DNA of 64,000 nt from JAUIJL01 sp965366625 (GCA_965366625.1 CBDUGP010000038.1:1-64000), one strand, 5' to 3'. Shown: positions 41,175-50,956, counted from the first letter of the stretch. A program made the numbers and translations. The notes: generated by a model not told the origin, from the letters alone.

Positions 41175-43925
41175 CTATTGAATTAGAATTTCGAGTCGTG
41201 AACCCAAGGCCTTTAGATCTCGAATCGAGCTTCCCGACTTGGACAGATCAAAGACCAGGCGAAGTTCTTGGCCGGGATGAAAGCCGAGCCGAATTCTCTT
41301 CAGCTCGTCGGTACCTACCGCAATCTCGCTTTTCGGGAAATTTTCCACGCCCAAGAGCGAGACCATCTCTCGATCGGCAGCCCAGGCCAAAGGATCATGG
41401 CGAAAGTCGTCGTTTGAGAACGAATCCGAGAATTGGATCGTAATCCGGGTTCCTTGAGAGCTACGGCTCCAATCAATACCGGTTACAGCGCGGGCGCCGC
41501 CAATTGCCTGTGCCTGAGCAGCCCGATCCCGGTTTGGCGGTGGGGTCGGCGGAGGTACCGTCGCAGTCGCCGGCTCGATAGCAGGCGAAGACGTTTGACG
41601 CGCCGGTTCGTCAAACGCGGGAGCCACGACTTCAGGGGCAGTCTCAGTGATCGAGCCCCCAGGGTCGAGACCGGTCTCAGAACCGCTGTCGATCTCCGGC
41701 TCTGCCCCAACTTCAATCATTTCTTCTTGAAGCAGATCTTCCTCTCCGGTGGATTCGGCTTCGGCCCCAGAGGGGTCGACGGCGGGAGCGGGCTGGTGCT
41801 TCGGCGCCTTTCTGTTGCCTGCCTGGGCCACTACCTGAGAGTCGCTGCCGCTGCTCAATCCGACTAAGCTGGAAAGGGTGGCGCGGAAGAAATACACCCC
41901 AGCGACCAGCGCCGCCACGAGGCCCAGAGCAATGAGGTACCGCCCAGCGCCTTTGCGGGGGGGAGGAGCAAAATCCTCACCTTCGGTCATCCAAGAATCG
42001 TCTTCTTGATCCGAATCCGGCCAGGGATCCACGAAATCAGCAGTGTGTGAGATCGGAGGCGGAGCCCCTCCAGCAGGGTCGGATGTCGAATCGGCAGGGT
42101 GGGTGCTGAAGAGAGAGCTGCCCGATGACCCGTCGTCTGTCGCCGAACTCAGAGGCTCCGACGGAGCAGCCGAGGCCCCTTGAGGTTCCGCGACCCCTTG
42201 GGGAACTCCCAATTCGCTTACCTTCTCAAAGGACGGTGAATCGAAAGACGAAGAATCGAAAGACGGTGAATCGAAAGAAGCCGCCTCGAAAGAAGGAGCT
42301 GCCGTGGCGACCTCCTCCCTCGGCGACTGCTCTGAGGTCGTCGCCGGAGTCGAGTCTGAGCTAAAGGACGATAGGGACGCGGTAGGAAGTACGTCGGTGC
42401 TCTCGGGAACCGCAGCGGCATCAAATTCAGACGACCCAGCAGAAGCATCATCGAATGACGGTGCTGCCGGCGGCTCAAAAGCCGGCATCTCGGCCGTCGG
42501 CTCGAAGGTCGGCATCTCGGCCGTCGGCTCGACATCGAATGAGGGTTGGTCGAAGCTCGTTGGTGGCTCCCCCATCGAGGCACCTTTGCCGAACGAGATT
42601 TCCGCCGTGGGCTCAATGTCTGCCGTGGGCCCAATGTCTGCCGTGGGCTCAATGTCTGTTGGGCCCGCAGGGCTTTCCGAGCCTGCCAGGCCGCCGGGTC
42701 CGACAGGTGCCTCAAACGCAGGCGCTTCAAAACCAGGCTCGTCGGTCTCTGCTGAGCTGCCGACCAGGCTGAGTTGAGAGTCTGGGGCAAGGGTTGCGGG
42801 ACCTGGATCAAAGGATATTTCCTCCGGCGGAGGGTCAAAATCGATCACCGGGTCTTCCAGCTCCACCGTGGCCTCGACCTCGTCCGCAGCCTCCATCATG
42901 CTGTCTTCGAGAGAAATTTCGCGCTTGTCAGGTGTCCCGGAGGCAGCACCTTGGGCCGGCGGATCCATGCTTGGAGCTTCGGCCGCCAAGAATAGTTCTG
43001 GCGCGGGATCCGCGGGCGGCGTTGAGAGAGGCAGAACTCCTTGGTGAGCTTGATTGGAACCTATCAAGGTCGGCTCCTCGGCGGAAATGTCTTCGAGTTT
43101 GAATTGTGTATCTGGACTCGAAGCCAAATGCGGCTTGGGAGTGCTCGAAGGAACTTTCTCCTCGATCGGAGGTGCCACCGGAGTCAATACTTGATTCGAG
43201 GAGACGGGTGGAACCGAAGGTGCGGCCGGCTCGGACGCGGCCGGCTCGGGGGCGGTCTGCTCAGATGCCGCAGCCGGAATCGTCGGGCGAATGGTATTGA
43301 CCGCCTTTTCGACTTCTGGATCCGACTCCTCTGCCAGTAGGTCCCGCGGAACGCCCGGGAGCTTTTTGCCCCAGGGGGCGTCGAATCCCAATTGGGCTTG
43401 CTTCTGAACCGGAAGTTCTGCGGGGTTGGGCAAGCTCGGATTGACCTCTTGGACCGAAGTTCCCACCAACGTCGGCTCTTCCTCGCCCAGGGGATCGGGA
43501 TTCACCGACATTTCCGAATCCGCAGAGATTCCACCCTCAGCAACTCTGTCCACCTCGAACGGAGGACCTCCTGCTTTCACCTGTTCCTCAAGCAACTTGA
43601 GCACCAGCTGGCGACCACTTTCGTCGATGGCCGTAAATCGAACCCCCATGCCGGCCGGAGAATCCGGACCGAGGTCGTTGGGACGTTGCCACACCACAAC
43701 CCCTTGTCCATGCAAGAGTCGGAAGCCGTCGGTCAACTTGAATTCGAAATGGACCTCAGTGCCGATCGGCCGAGGACGGTGAGTCTTAATGAAAACGCCG
43801 CCTAAGGAAATGCCGGCCCGATACTCTTCAACGAACGAAGAGAATTTCTCGAATCGAAGGGTGACATGTCCTTCCGGAGGAATCTGGCGGCGGAAAGAAC
43901 CTGTTTCGTTGGGGCCGTCGGTCAT
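41175..43925 (-). CDS. PilZ domain - long disordered linker - membrane span - AMIN-like domain protein
   Basis: A 916-residue protein. The N-terminal PilZ domain (about 15-118) resembles the Myxococcus-type variant: YRAGISLGGVFIKTHRPRPIGTEVHFEF, then GVVVWQRP and AGMGVRFT. The canonical RxxxR c-di-GMP motif is not obvious. Some 540 residues of acidic Pro/Ser/Glu/Ala-rich linker follow, full of repeats (FEPTAEMP, PTADIGPTADIEPTAEI, SFDSPSFDSSSFDS). One membrane helix lies near 660-682. The C-terminal about 100 residues (TRITIQFSDSF ... RLVFDLSKS ... LEILIQ) look like an AMIN-type periplasmic domain as in type IV pilus secretin PilQ. With the N-terminus inside, this would link a cytosolic signal to the envelope or pilus machinery. 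Confidence 0.75.
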   Translation of the reverse strand: MTDGPNETGSFRRQIPPEGHVTLRFEKFSSFVEEYRAGISLGGVFIKTHRPRPIGTEVHFEFKLTDGFRLLHGQGVVVWQRPNDLGPDSPAGMGVRFTAIDESGRQLVLKLLEEQVKAGGPPFEVDRVAEGGISADSEMSVNPDPLGEEEPTLVGTSVQEVNPSLPNPAELPVQKQAQLGFDAPWGKKLPGVPRDLLAEESDPEVEKAVNTIRPTIPAAASEQTAPEPAASEPAAPSVPPVSSNQVLTPVAPPIEEKVPSSTPKPHLASSPDTQFKLEDISAEEPTLIGSNQAHQGVLPLSTPPADPAPELFLAAEAPSMDPPAQGAASGTPDKREISLEDSMMEAADEVEATVELEDPVIDFDPPPEEISFDPGPATLAPDSQLSLVGSSAETDEPGFEAPAFEAPVGPGGLAGSESPAGPTDIEPTADIGPTADIEPTAEISFGKGASMGEPPTSFDQPSFDVEPTAEMPTFEPTAEMPAFEPPAAPSFDDASAGSSEFDAAAVPESTDVLPTASLSSFSSDSTPATTSEQSPREEVATAAPSFEAASFDSPSFDSSSFDSPSFEKVSELGVPQGVAEPQGASAAPSEPLSSATDDGSSGSSLFSTHPADSTSDPAGGAPPPISHTADFVDPWPDSDQEDDSWMTEGEDFAPPPRKGAGRYLIALGLVAALVAGVYFFRATLSSLVGLSSGSDSQVVAQAGNRKAPKHQPAPAVDPSGAEAESTGEEDLLQEEMIEVGAEPEIDSGSETGLDPGGSITETAPEVVAPAFDEPARQTSSPAIEPATATVPPPTPPPNRDRAAQAQAIGGARAVTGIDWSRSSQGTRITIQFSDSFSNDDFRHDPLAWAADREMVSLLGVENFPKSEIAVGTDELKRIRLGFHPGQELRLVFDLSKSGSSIRDLKALGSRLEILIQ
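42604..42657. repeat. 18-bp in-frame repeat in the PilZ-protein linker
   Basis: Three copies of gccgtgggctcaatgtct (the second with one change), encoding part of the ADIGPTADIEPT run. Other in-frame repeats of 15 and 24 bp occur in the same gene near 42.23 and 42.48 kb. Confidence 0.9.
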
Positions 43926-44302
43926 CTTTGAATTCGCTGGCTCCGGCTTCCGGGGCTAATGTGAATGGCTCACGTCAGCAATTGGAGGCCATGGGTTTTA
44001 TTTCACCTGCTGCCTAGTAGGCGGGTGTGCTTTGAGCGGCAGTCTATCGCAAAGGAAAGTTTTGCTCACGTGCGTAGAATGGATTGGCTCGTGGGCACGT
44101 AAATATGCATCAGGTCGAGATTCTGGGCAAAATCTCGGCCGATCGAAAATGGACCCACGAGCGACCCACGCCGTCCGCGACTTGCCCGCAAACCGATGAA
44201 AGAGTGACTCGGTGCCGAGCCCGGTGGACCGCCCAACTTGTTGAGCATCCGCCGACCCTGGGCTACCATGCAAATGTGAGCAGCCGAACCGACCGCCGAA
44301 CC
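43926..44302. other. Divergent promoter region of the PilZ and phosphatase genes
   Basis: About 377 bp between the PilZ-protein start (minus) and the chosen start of the phosphatase gene (plus). A palindromic gcctagtaggc occurs near 44010. Frames extending the phosphatase gene to the left lack coding character. No definite promoter pair was recognised. Confidence 0.4.
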
Positions 44303-45625
44303 ATGGACGAGCTGATTCTCCTGCCCGAGGATCAGGCGATTCACGCATTCTTCGACGATTTGGATCGAATCGTGTTGTTGCGACTTTTGGTCGTGGTGGC
44401 AGTGGCTTCGGTGGCCGGCATAGTCGCGCTGCTGGTCGAGGGCTCCCCTCTTTGGCTGACCCTGCCCGCGCTTGCCCTGATTCTTGTGCGGGTCATCTTC
44501 TCAGCCTCGCGCCAAGCCTACTTCGAGCGTCACTTTCGTCCGATACTGTTGGCATATCTATTGCTGCACGGAATCGGCATCCGACTCTTTATGATGCTCA
44601 AGTGGCCCGACTTCTATTTGGTTCTCGATTATTTGCTACCCCTGGTCCTGATCTTTTTCTGTCTGCGCCAGCTTCACCTCTTCTTGTTGCTCGGGCCGAT
44701 GTGGGGAATCTCCGCGGGCCGTGACCTTGTTTCAGCGCTGATGGGTGCTTCGGAAGTTCAGGTCTTGCCGCTGATCGCAGTCAGCACGGTTTGCTTGGTG
44801 GTGTTTTTTTGGGTCGGCCGACAAACCCGGAAGCGACGCCGGGACTTCCTGTTGGTTTGGCGCCGGGAGCACCAAAGGCATCGCGAACGTCATCGAATGC
44901 AAGGGGAATTGGATGAGGCGCGCAGGATCCAGCTCAGCATGCTGCCGCGCAGCGATCCGTCCCATCGCTTTTTCGACATCGCGGGTATCTCGATTCCAGC
45001 CAGTGAGGTAGGCGGCGACTACTACGAGTATTTTCAGTCCGGAATCGATCGCCAAGCGGTGGTCATCGCCGATGTCGCAGGACACGGTGTGGCCAGCGGT
45101 CTGCTGTTGGCGGGCGTTCGCAGCTGCCTCTATTTGCTCAAGGACTCACCCCACCGGCCGGTCGAAGTGTTGGAAAAGTTGGATCGCGTGGTTCGAGAGA
45201 CCACCGGCCGACGCGAATTTGTGACCATGCTCTACGCCCTCTTCGATCCCCAACGGGGTGAGGTCAGCCTGGCATCCGCCGGTCATCCGCCGCTGCTCAG
45301 ATACGTGGCTGCGACCGGCCAAGTAGAAGAAGCGGCCTTCTGCTCCCTGCCTCTCGGCACCCGATTGCGCCAGAGCCTAGAGGAAGTCCAAGTGCCCTAT
45401 GCCACCGATGACATTTTCTTGCTCTACACGGACGGGATCGCAGAGACGGTCAACAGCAAAGGTGATCTCTACGGCAACGAGCGGCTGTCTGGGCGCCTGA
45501 AGGCGACCGCTCACGACCGGACCGCAAAAGAGATTCGAGACACCCTTCTCGGAGATGTTTGGAGCTTCAAGGCGGACGGTGAGCAAACCGACGACATCAC
45601 CCTCGTGGTCGTCAAGGTTCGCTGA
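44303..45625 (+). CDS. Membrane SpoIIE/PP2C-type serine phosphatase
   Basis: A 440-residue membrane protein. About six hydrophobic helices lie within residues 20-185 (VLLRLLVVVAVASVAGIVALL ... VLPLIAVSTVCLVVFFWVG); a basic coiled stretch and a SpoIIE-type PP2C domain (about 210-440) follow. Phosphatase motifs are ARRIQLSMLP, ASEVGGDYYEY, VVIADVAGHGVASGLL, FDPQRGEVSLASAGHPP, LLYTDGIAE and TDDITLVVVKV, with metal-binding aspartates retained. Such enzymes dephosphorylate STAS anti-sigma antagonists. No ribosome site distinguishes this ATG from a GTG 27 bp upstream. Divergent from the PilZ gene. Confidence 0.88.
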   Translation: MDELILLPEDQAIHAFFDDLDRIVLLRLLVVVAVASVAGIVALLVEGSPLWLTLPALALILVRVIFSASRQAYFERHFRPILLAYLLLHGIGIRLFMMLKWPDFYLVLDYLLPLVLIFFCLRQLHLFLLLGPMWGISAGRDLVSALMGASEVQVLPLIAVSTVCLVVFFWVGRQTRKRRRDFLLVWRREHQRHRERHRMQGELDEARRIQLSMLPRSDPSHRFFDIAGISIPASEVGGDYYEYFQSGIDRQAVVIADVAGHGVASGLLLAGVRSCLYLLKDSPHRPVEVLEKLDRVVRETTGRREFVTMLYALFDPQRGEVSLASAGHPPLLRYVAATGQVEEAAFCSLPLGTRLRQSLEEVQVPYATDDIFLLYTDGIAETVNSKGDLYGNERLSGRLKATAHDRTAKEIRDTLLGDVWSFKADGEQTDDITLVVVKVR

Positions 45626-45642
45626 AGCTCGGTATCCCCAAG

Positions 45643-45706
45643 AGCGGCACCGGCAAGGAGCGGCACCGGCAAGGAGCGGCACCGGCAAGGAGCGGCACAG
45701 GCAAGA
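45643..45706. repeat. 16-bp tandem repeat, four copies
   Basis: Four units of gagcggcaccggcaag start at 45643, 45659, 45675 and 45691 (the last has one change). They lie between the phosphatase stop and the tRNA terminator, outside coding sequence. Confidence 0.93.
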
Positions 45707-45724
45707 TGGGGTCAACGCAAAAAA

Positions 45725-45745
45725 CCCCGGAGGTTCCGGGGCTTT
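45725..45745 (-). terminator. Rho-independent terminator downstream of tRNA-Glu
   Basis: A 7-bp GC-rich stem (ccccgga/tccgggg) with a 3-base loop. On the minus strand it is followed by six T. It lies about 95 bp beyond the tRNA 3' end and could also act for the plus-strand phosphatase transcript. Confidence 0.8.
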
Positions 45746-45838
45746 AAGGTGGGAGTCGCGGGTCCGAATTTGGAGCGTCTCACCGAGGTGTCGACTGAGA
45801 GATGATCGCTGGCCTTTCAAGGCCTGCTTAGAATCTAG

Positions 45839-45915
45839 TGGTACCCCCAACGGGATTCGAACCCGTGTCGCCAGCTTGAAAGGCTGGTGTCCTAACCTGG
45901 CTAGACGATAGGGGC
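45839..45915 (-). tRNA. tRNA-Glu(UUC) with encoded CCA
   Basis: A complete cloverleaf can be folded. The 7-bp acceptor stem is GCCCCTA paired with TGGGGGT (one G-U at each of two positions). The anticodon stem CCAGC/GCTGG has the loop CTTTCAA, giving anticodon TTC. The T-arm carries GGGTTCGAATCCC, and the discriminator A is followed by CCA. The 77-nt length includes CCA. The UUC anticodon starts with U34, a classic target of Elp3/Trm9-type modification. Confidence 0.97.
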
Positions 45916-46051
45916 ACGCAAAACGTGCCGGCCGGGCGGGTGTGCTCACCTCCGCGGCGGACGCGCAATGTAGCACAGAGCCGGTTTGTTTTCCAAGAGG
46001 TAATTTCAAGTCGAGTCTTCCGAAGTCCATTCAGCCGCCAATTGCCCCGAT

Positions 46052-47974
46052 TCAAGATCCGAACAATCCAAAGGCGAGTCGCGCCAACTGCCCTAGTCCC
46101 AAAGCCAAAACGCATGGCCACACACTAAGGGCCCGCTCCCGAATACCGCCCAAGGAGAGTCCGGTGAGCAGGGAGCCACCGATCATCAACGGCCAATGCC
46201 AAGCCTCGGGAACCTCAAAACCGTGAGGCGAGATCCACAGCAGGGAGAGGCCGCAAGTGGCGGCGGCAAAGAAGGCGGCGGCATAGAAATTTGGCCGCGA
46301 GATGAACCACCTGCCGCCGGCGGTCTGAACCGGGTGGTCGAGGATCAGCAAACCGTGAACAAGGCCGCGAAATCCGAGTTCAACCGCCAGGGCGATGAGC
46401 AAAGAGGCGATAACCGTGACCCCCAGAGCCCCCCGGTCGGCGGGCAGCTCGGCTGGAATCCAGGCACCACCTGCTACAGCGCCGATCAGGACCAGGGGCA
46501 CTAGGAACCACCAGTCGATACCCGCAGGGCGACGCCAGCCGTAGAGCCACATCCATCCCCTAGACACTTGGCGGGTCAATAGCCAGGCAGCCAAGCTCAC
46601 GACCAACGCCGCCGCCCCCATTTCCATGGCGAGGCCTTGGGGAGTCGCCGCCGACATCTCTAGATTCCGCAGCCCCACTACGCTGACTCCTCCCACCAGC
46701 GCCAGGACCAAGATCCAAAGGGCCGAAGTGGCCAGTCGTTGAAGATGTTGAACGGGACGGACTTTTTTATAAGTCAGCTTGAGGATCTTAGCGATCTCAC
46801 GTGCGGACAAGCCGGTTCCCGTTGGACGCGGGGAGCCGCCGATGTCGTCGGAGCCCCCCCATCGTTTGGAAGCCGGCCGACCATCCACCGCAGGGTCTAA
46901 GAGATTCAACTTGTTGTAAGCCGATTCAAGCTCAATGCCCGACAACGCAGCCACCCGGCGCAAGGTGTAGTGATTACGGTCTTTCTGCAAGGCGACGATA
47001 CCCAAGCGATCGCCCCAGACTTTCTTGAGACGTTTTTCTACATCGTAGATTCCGCCGTCGTCCCGGCAAACTACCGCCACCTTGCCTTGGCCGATCTCCA
47101 CATGGCCGTATTCTTTGTCGATGCTCGAATAGTCTTGAAAGTCGGAGCCACGAAAAACGAGCTTGTCGATTTCCAACAACATCTCGCGGGTATAACCCGC
47201 CAAGTCCTTGGTGCCCCAGGTGCCCGTAGCTTTGCTTTCTAGCTCGATGGCGTGAAGGGCGTCCAATCGCTCCATTTCTACCGCCAAGGCCGCCTGCGGT
47301 AGTCCGCACAGCTCGGCGATTTCCAGGCCGTTGGCGTCGATCGCGCCTTCCAAGCGAATCAAAGGAATAATGCGATCCCGAGTTTCTGGGCTCAGATTTC
47401 GCAAGCGCCGGTGGTTGAGCAAGATCCAAATGGCAAAAACCGTGTCGAGGTCCGGCTCGTTGGCATAGACCGTCCAGTCGCCGACATCCAGCTCCAGGCC
47501 CTTGCACACCAAGATCAGTGCTTGTTCGCAGGTGGCCAAGGTGAAAGCGCGAGAGCAGCCCTGATGGTGATCGAGATTGAAGAGGTGGGCATTGTCGTCG
47601 ACCAGCGGCGCGAAGGCGCCGGCGCCGTCCAGCAAAATGGAGCGGGCAGGCAGCTTGCGGGCCTCCGCTTCCGAGAAGCTAAAGGAGCGGTTGAGGTGGA
47701 CGGCAATGCCCGGTGCTTCTCGGCAGACCAAAGCCGGGCCGGTGTCCTTCTCCCGAATGTCGTAGCGGTCGGGAATATCTTCGGGGCCCTTTTCGAGCCC
47801 TGCCAATACGCCGATGTGACTGCTGTCGAAGGGCACCAAACCGCCCCGGGGTGAGCCCTTTTTGGAAGTGGACACGATGCTCCCGCCGGCTTTTGATGGA
47901 ACATCCGACTGGCCTTCCACATCGGCATGGCTACTGTCGGTCGGGTCTTGGGAGTCCGATTCTCTCAATGGCAT
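46052..47974 (-). CDS. DHH-like domain fused to a CPBP-like intramembrane protease
   Basis: A 640-residue two-part protein. The N-terminal about 390 residues are soluble, with SILLDGAGAFAPLVDDNAHLFNLDHHQGC near 115-140 (a DHH-type phosphoesterase motif), VYANEPDLDTVFAIWIL near 170, and a VEIGQGKVAVVCRDDGGIYD segment. The C-terminal part (about 415-640) has some eight hydrophobic helices and an ELGFRGLVHGLLI motif (near 531) that fits the EExxxR site of CPBP/Rce1-type proteases with the first Glu changed. The two parts may form a signalling or regulated-proteolysis unit. The start follows GAGGTG directly; a GTG 3 bp upstream is possible. Confidence 0.6.
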   Translation of the reverse strand: MPLRESDSQDPTDSSHADVEGQSDVPSKAGGSIVSTSKKGSPRGGLVPFDSSHIGVLAGLEKGPEDIPDRYDIREKDTGPALVCREAPGIAVHLNRSFSFSEAEARKLPARSILLDGAGAFAPLVDDNAHLFNLDHHQGCSRAFTLATCEQALILVCKGLELDVGDWTVYANEPDLDTVFAIWILLNHRRLRNLSPETRDRIIPLIRLEGAIDANGLEIAELCGLPQAALAVEMERLDALHAIELESKATGTWGTKDLAGYTREMLLEIDKLVFRGSDFQDYSSIDKEYGHVEIGQGKVAVVCRDDGGIYDVEKRLKKVWGDRLGIVALQKDRNHYTLRRVAALSGIELESAYNKLNLLDPAVDGRPASKRWGGSDDIGGSPRPTGTGLSAREIAKILKLTYKKVRPVQHLQRLATSALWILVLALVGGVSVVGLRNLEMSAATPQGLAMEMGAAALVVSLAAWLLTRQVSRGWMWLYGWRRPAGIDWWFLVPLVLIGAVAGGAWIPAELPADRGALGVTVIASLLIALAVELGFRGLVHGLLILDHPVQTAGGRWFISRPNFYAAAFFAAATCGLSLLWISPHGFEVPEAWHWPLMIGGSLLTGLSLGGIRERALSVWPCVLALGLGQLARLAFGLFGS

Positions 47975-48073
47975 CACCTCGGCGCCGGCGTCGGGATGAG
48001 CGAGCGCCGTGGGCGGATCAGTCTACATCTTAGGGTGGCCAATTATAGCCCCACTGGGATCTGCAAAGGAGCC

Positions 48074-50956
48074 TCAGTGGCGGGGAGAAGAGCCGGGACC
48101 GTCCAGGGCCTGGCGAATTTGCTTGGCCAAACCATTGGGAGTAAAGGGCTTCTGAATCAGCCGAGTGCCGTCCTCCCCTAATCGTTTGCCCAGGATCGAC
48201 TCCTCGTTATATCCAGACATGAAGACCACCTTCATCGCCGGGCTCAGGCTCAGGAGGCGGGCTGCCAGCTCAGGGCCTTTCATATGCGGCATGATGACGT
48301 CGGTCAGCAGCAGGTCAATTTTGGATTTATGAGATTTGAACAAAGCCAGCGCTTCGGAGCCCCCGGCAGCCCTCAAGACCCGGTACCCCTTGGACTCCAA
48401 AATTTCACACGCCACCATGCGCACACTGTCCTCATCCTCGACCACCAGGATCGTCTCGTCGCCGACATCCGAGGTGGGCTCGAAGCTGCTGCTCTCCTCG
48501 CGCAGGGAGCGGCTTTCTTGGGCTACGGCCGGCAGCAGGATCCGGAAGCTGCTACCGGTTCCGACATTGCTGGCGACCCGAATATATCCCTTGGATTGAT
48601 TGATGATGCCATAGACCATCGACAGTCCCAGGCCTGTGCCCTTACCCAATTCTTTGGTGGTGAAATAGGGCTCGAAAATCCGGTGCAGCAGTTCGGGATC
48701 AATGCCGGTTCCCGTGTCGCGGATGGTCATCGACACATAGCGACCGGGCGGGATGGCGCCTTGTTGGGGATCCTCGTCCACGTGGTCCAAGGCCGAGAGA
48801 GCCGTCGAAATCGTGATCGATCCACCTTCGGGCATGGCATCGCGGGCGTTGACCGCGAGATTCATGATCACCTGGCCCATCTGACCGGGGTCGATCTTGA
48901 CCACCGGCAATCCTTCGGCCAGCTCGGTTTGGACCTCGATGTGCTCGCCCGTCAATCGGCGGAGCATTTTTTCCACGTCGGTGATCACTGTATTTAGGTC
49001 CATGGTGCGAGCTTCCATGACCTGCTGACGGCTGAATGCGAGGAGCTGTTTGGTCAAGGAAGCCGCCCGATTGCCGGCATCCCGAATATCGGACAGATAT
49101 TTGTGGAGAGTTTCATCGGACCGATAGCGAGCGATGAGCAAAGAGCTATAACCCAGGATCACCGACAGCAGGTTGTTGAAATCGTGAGCGACACCCGCAG
49201 AGAGTCGACCGATCGCCTCCATTTTCTGGGATTGCACAAGTTGCTCCTGCAACCGCCGATTCTCCTCGACTTCCTGGCGCGCCATCTCCACCAGACGAAC
49301 ATTTTCGATCACCGGGGCGATCTGATTGCCCAGTTGGGTCAAGAGTTCGATGTCGCTGCGCGGATAGAAATCGTCCGGATCCCGGCGGCCCAAGAGCCAA
49401 AGGCCGATGACTCGATCTTGGGTGGCGAGCGGAATGCACAGCCTGACCCAAGGAAAACGTTCGTCGGCGGCAAGGTTCAAGGATTTGAAGGGCCGTACCC
49501 GCACTCGTAACCTGCGCAGCTCTTCGACGGTCGGAAGCTCTCCCACCAAATCTTGCTCGTAAATGGAGGTCACCCGGCCGTCCTCCATGGCGTAAAGGGC
49601 CGACCGGCGCACCATCAGGGTCGGCAAGATTTCTGTGCAGATCACCTTCCGAAGATTGGACCGGTTGAAGGACGACGGGATGAGCTCCGCGAATCGGCTC
49701 AGGACCTGATGGGGTTTGTAGTGAATGCCGTAGATTTGCCGATCCACCAGGCGCTCGAGTCGCTGTCGCAAGGGCCCGGCCACCAGCAAAAAAAACAAAG
49801 AAATCGCTAGGCTGAGCTGCAGCTGATCGCTCGGTTCTTGAACCCATCGTGAGCAGATCATGAAAACTGCCACGAACGTCGTGATGTAGAGGGAATAGAA
49901 GCCGTAGGAACTCAGAATGCGATTGGCGCGGAATTCGACCATTCCAGAGCCATGCCGATAGAGAGCATAAAGATAAGAAAACGGCCAGAAAGGCAAGATC
50001 GACACAAACAGCACGCCGTTGAGGGTCGCGTAGAGGGAAGAACCGAGGTTCCCTTCGGTTTGGGTCACAGAAATCAAGACCTGAAGCATGATCGGTAGGA
50101 GACCGACACCAATCCCGAACAACAACAACCGATTGATGATCCGATGGGAAATCTTGTCGCCGATCAACAGCCGAAGCAGCAGCAAACAGACCGATAAGAG
50201 AATAGAAAGGCAGATCGGCACAACGACCCAGATCTGGCTCAGATTCACTACGTAATCGACCAACGCCAACGCACCACACGCCACATAACCAGGAATGAGC
50301 ACGATTCTTTCGAGGGCCTTGAAGCGCCGATTCGGCAAGATCAGATGCAGGTGCAAGAGGAGCGGGGCAAAGGCCCAGATCACGAAGCGGAAAACAATGG
50401 CGCTGTAGCCGGCTTGGGTCGCCGACAATAAACCCGATGCCCCCCAAACGGCGACGTTGTAGTAGAGCGACACCAAGACCAGCCATTGGGCGTCCCTAGG
50501 CCGTAGAAAAATGACCGCCAGCGTGCCTGCGAGCCAAAAAACCGCCGGGAAGACCCACACTAAGCTCGAGGTTTCGAGTATTTCAGTCTGGGTCTGCGGT
50601 CTAGTCCAAATCGTTCGTTCGACTCCATTGCGGACAAACGTTACGGGATGATCGACATTTGGCTGTTCTCTGAAGTCTCGGAATAGGGGAATGCTGCGAT
50701 CGTGGGCGACAGTTTCCCGATCCACGGTTCCCAGACTGAGGACTCGATCCCCCATGGCCAAGCAGCCTTCGGGCTTCTTCTTGCAATCCGGGTCCACCTC
50801 CAAGACCTGCCAGGTTGAAGGATGGAGCACGAAGCGCAGGTTGGGACGGCTGAAGTCGAGGTAGGCGTAGTAGAGGCAGCACAGCAGAACAAGGAAAGAT
50901 ATCGCCAACAAGGCGACGTCCGATCGGCCTAAGGTGGACAAACGAGCTTTGAACAT
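48074..50956 (-). CDS. ComP-like multi-span hybrid sensor histidine kinase
   Basis: A 960-residue kinase. One N-terminal helix (LLAISFLVLLCCLYYAYLDF) and an extracytoplasmic domain of about 100 residues (GDRVLSLGTVD is PDZ-like) are followed by about eight membrane helices (145-410). This order, including LPFWPFSYLYALYRHGSGMVEFRANRIL, resembles Bacillus ComP. A GAF-like domain (430-560) follows. HisKA has the His near 590 in AGVAHDFNN, and the HATPase has NLAVNARDAM, DTGTGIDPE and GTGLGLSMVYG. A C-terminal receiver has its Asp near 886 (LLTDVIMPHM). The HisKA/receiver end is unlike ComP. Its ATG overlaps the stop of the prenyl synthase gene (TGATG). Confidence 0.88.
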   Translation of the reverse strand: MFKARLSTLGRSDVALLAISFLVLLCCLYYAYLDFSRPNLRFVLHPSTWQVLEVDPDCKKKPEGCLAMGDRVLSLGTVDRETVAHDRSIPLFRDFREQPNVDHPVTFVRNGVERTIWTRPQTQTEILETSSLVWVFPAVFWLAGTLAVIFLRPRDAQWLVLVSLYYNVAVWGASGLLSATQAGYSAIVFRFVIWAFAPLLLHLHLILPNRRFKALERIVLIPGYVACGALALVDYVVNLSQIWVVVPICLSILLSVCLLLLRLLIGDKISHRIINRLLLFGIGVGLLPIMLQVLISVTQTEGNLGSSLYATLNGVLFVSILPFWPFSYLYALYRHGSGMVEFRANRILSSYGFYSLYITTFVAVFMICSRWVQEPSDQLQLSLAISLFFLLVAGPLRQRLERLVDRQIYGIHYKPHQVLSRFAELIPSSFNRSNLRKVICTEILPTLMVRRSALYAMEDGRVTSIYEQDLVGELPTVEELRRLRVRVRPFKSLNLAADERFPWVRLCIPLATQDRVIGLWLLGRRDPDDFYPRSDIELLTQLGNQIAPVIENVRLVEMARQEVEENRRLQEQLVQSQKMEAIGRLSAGVAHDFNNLLSVILGYSSLLIARYRSDETLHKYLSDIRDAGNRAASLTKQLLAFSRQQVMEARTMDLNTVITDVEKMLRRLTGEHIEVQTELAEGLPVVKIDPGQMGQVIMNLAVNARDAMPEGGSITISTALSALDHVDEDPQQGAIPPGRYVSMTIRDTGTGIDPELLHRIFEPYFTTKELGKGTGLGLSMVYGIINQSKGYIRVASNVGTGSSFRILLPAVAQESRSLREESSSFEPTSDVGDETILVVEDEDSVRMVACEILESKGYRVLRAAGGSEALALFKSHKSKIDLLLTDVIMPHMKGPELAARLLSLSPAMKVVFMSGYNEESILGKRLGEDGTRLIQKPFTPNGLAKQIRQALDGPGSSPRH

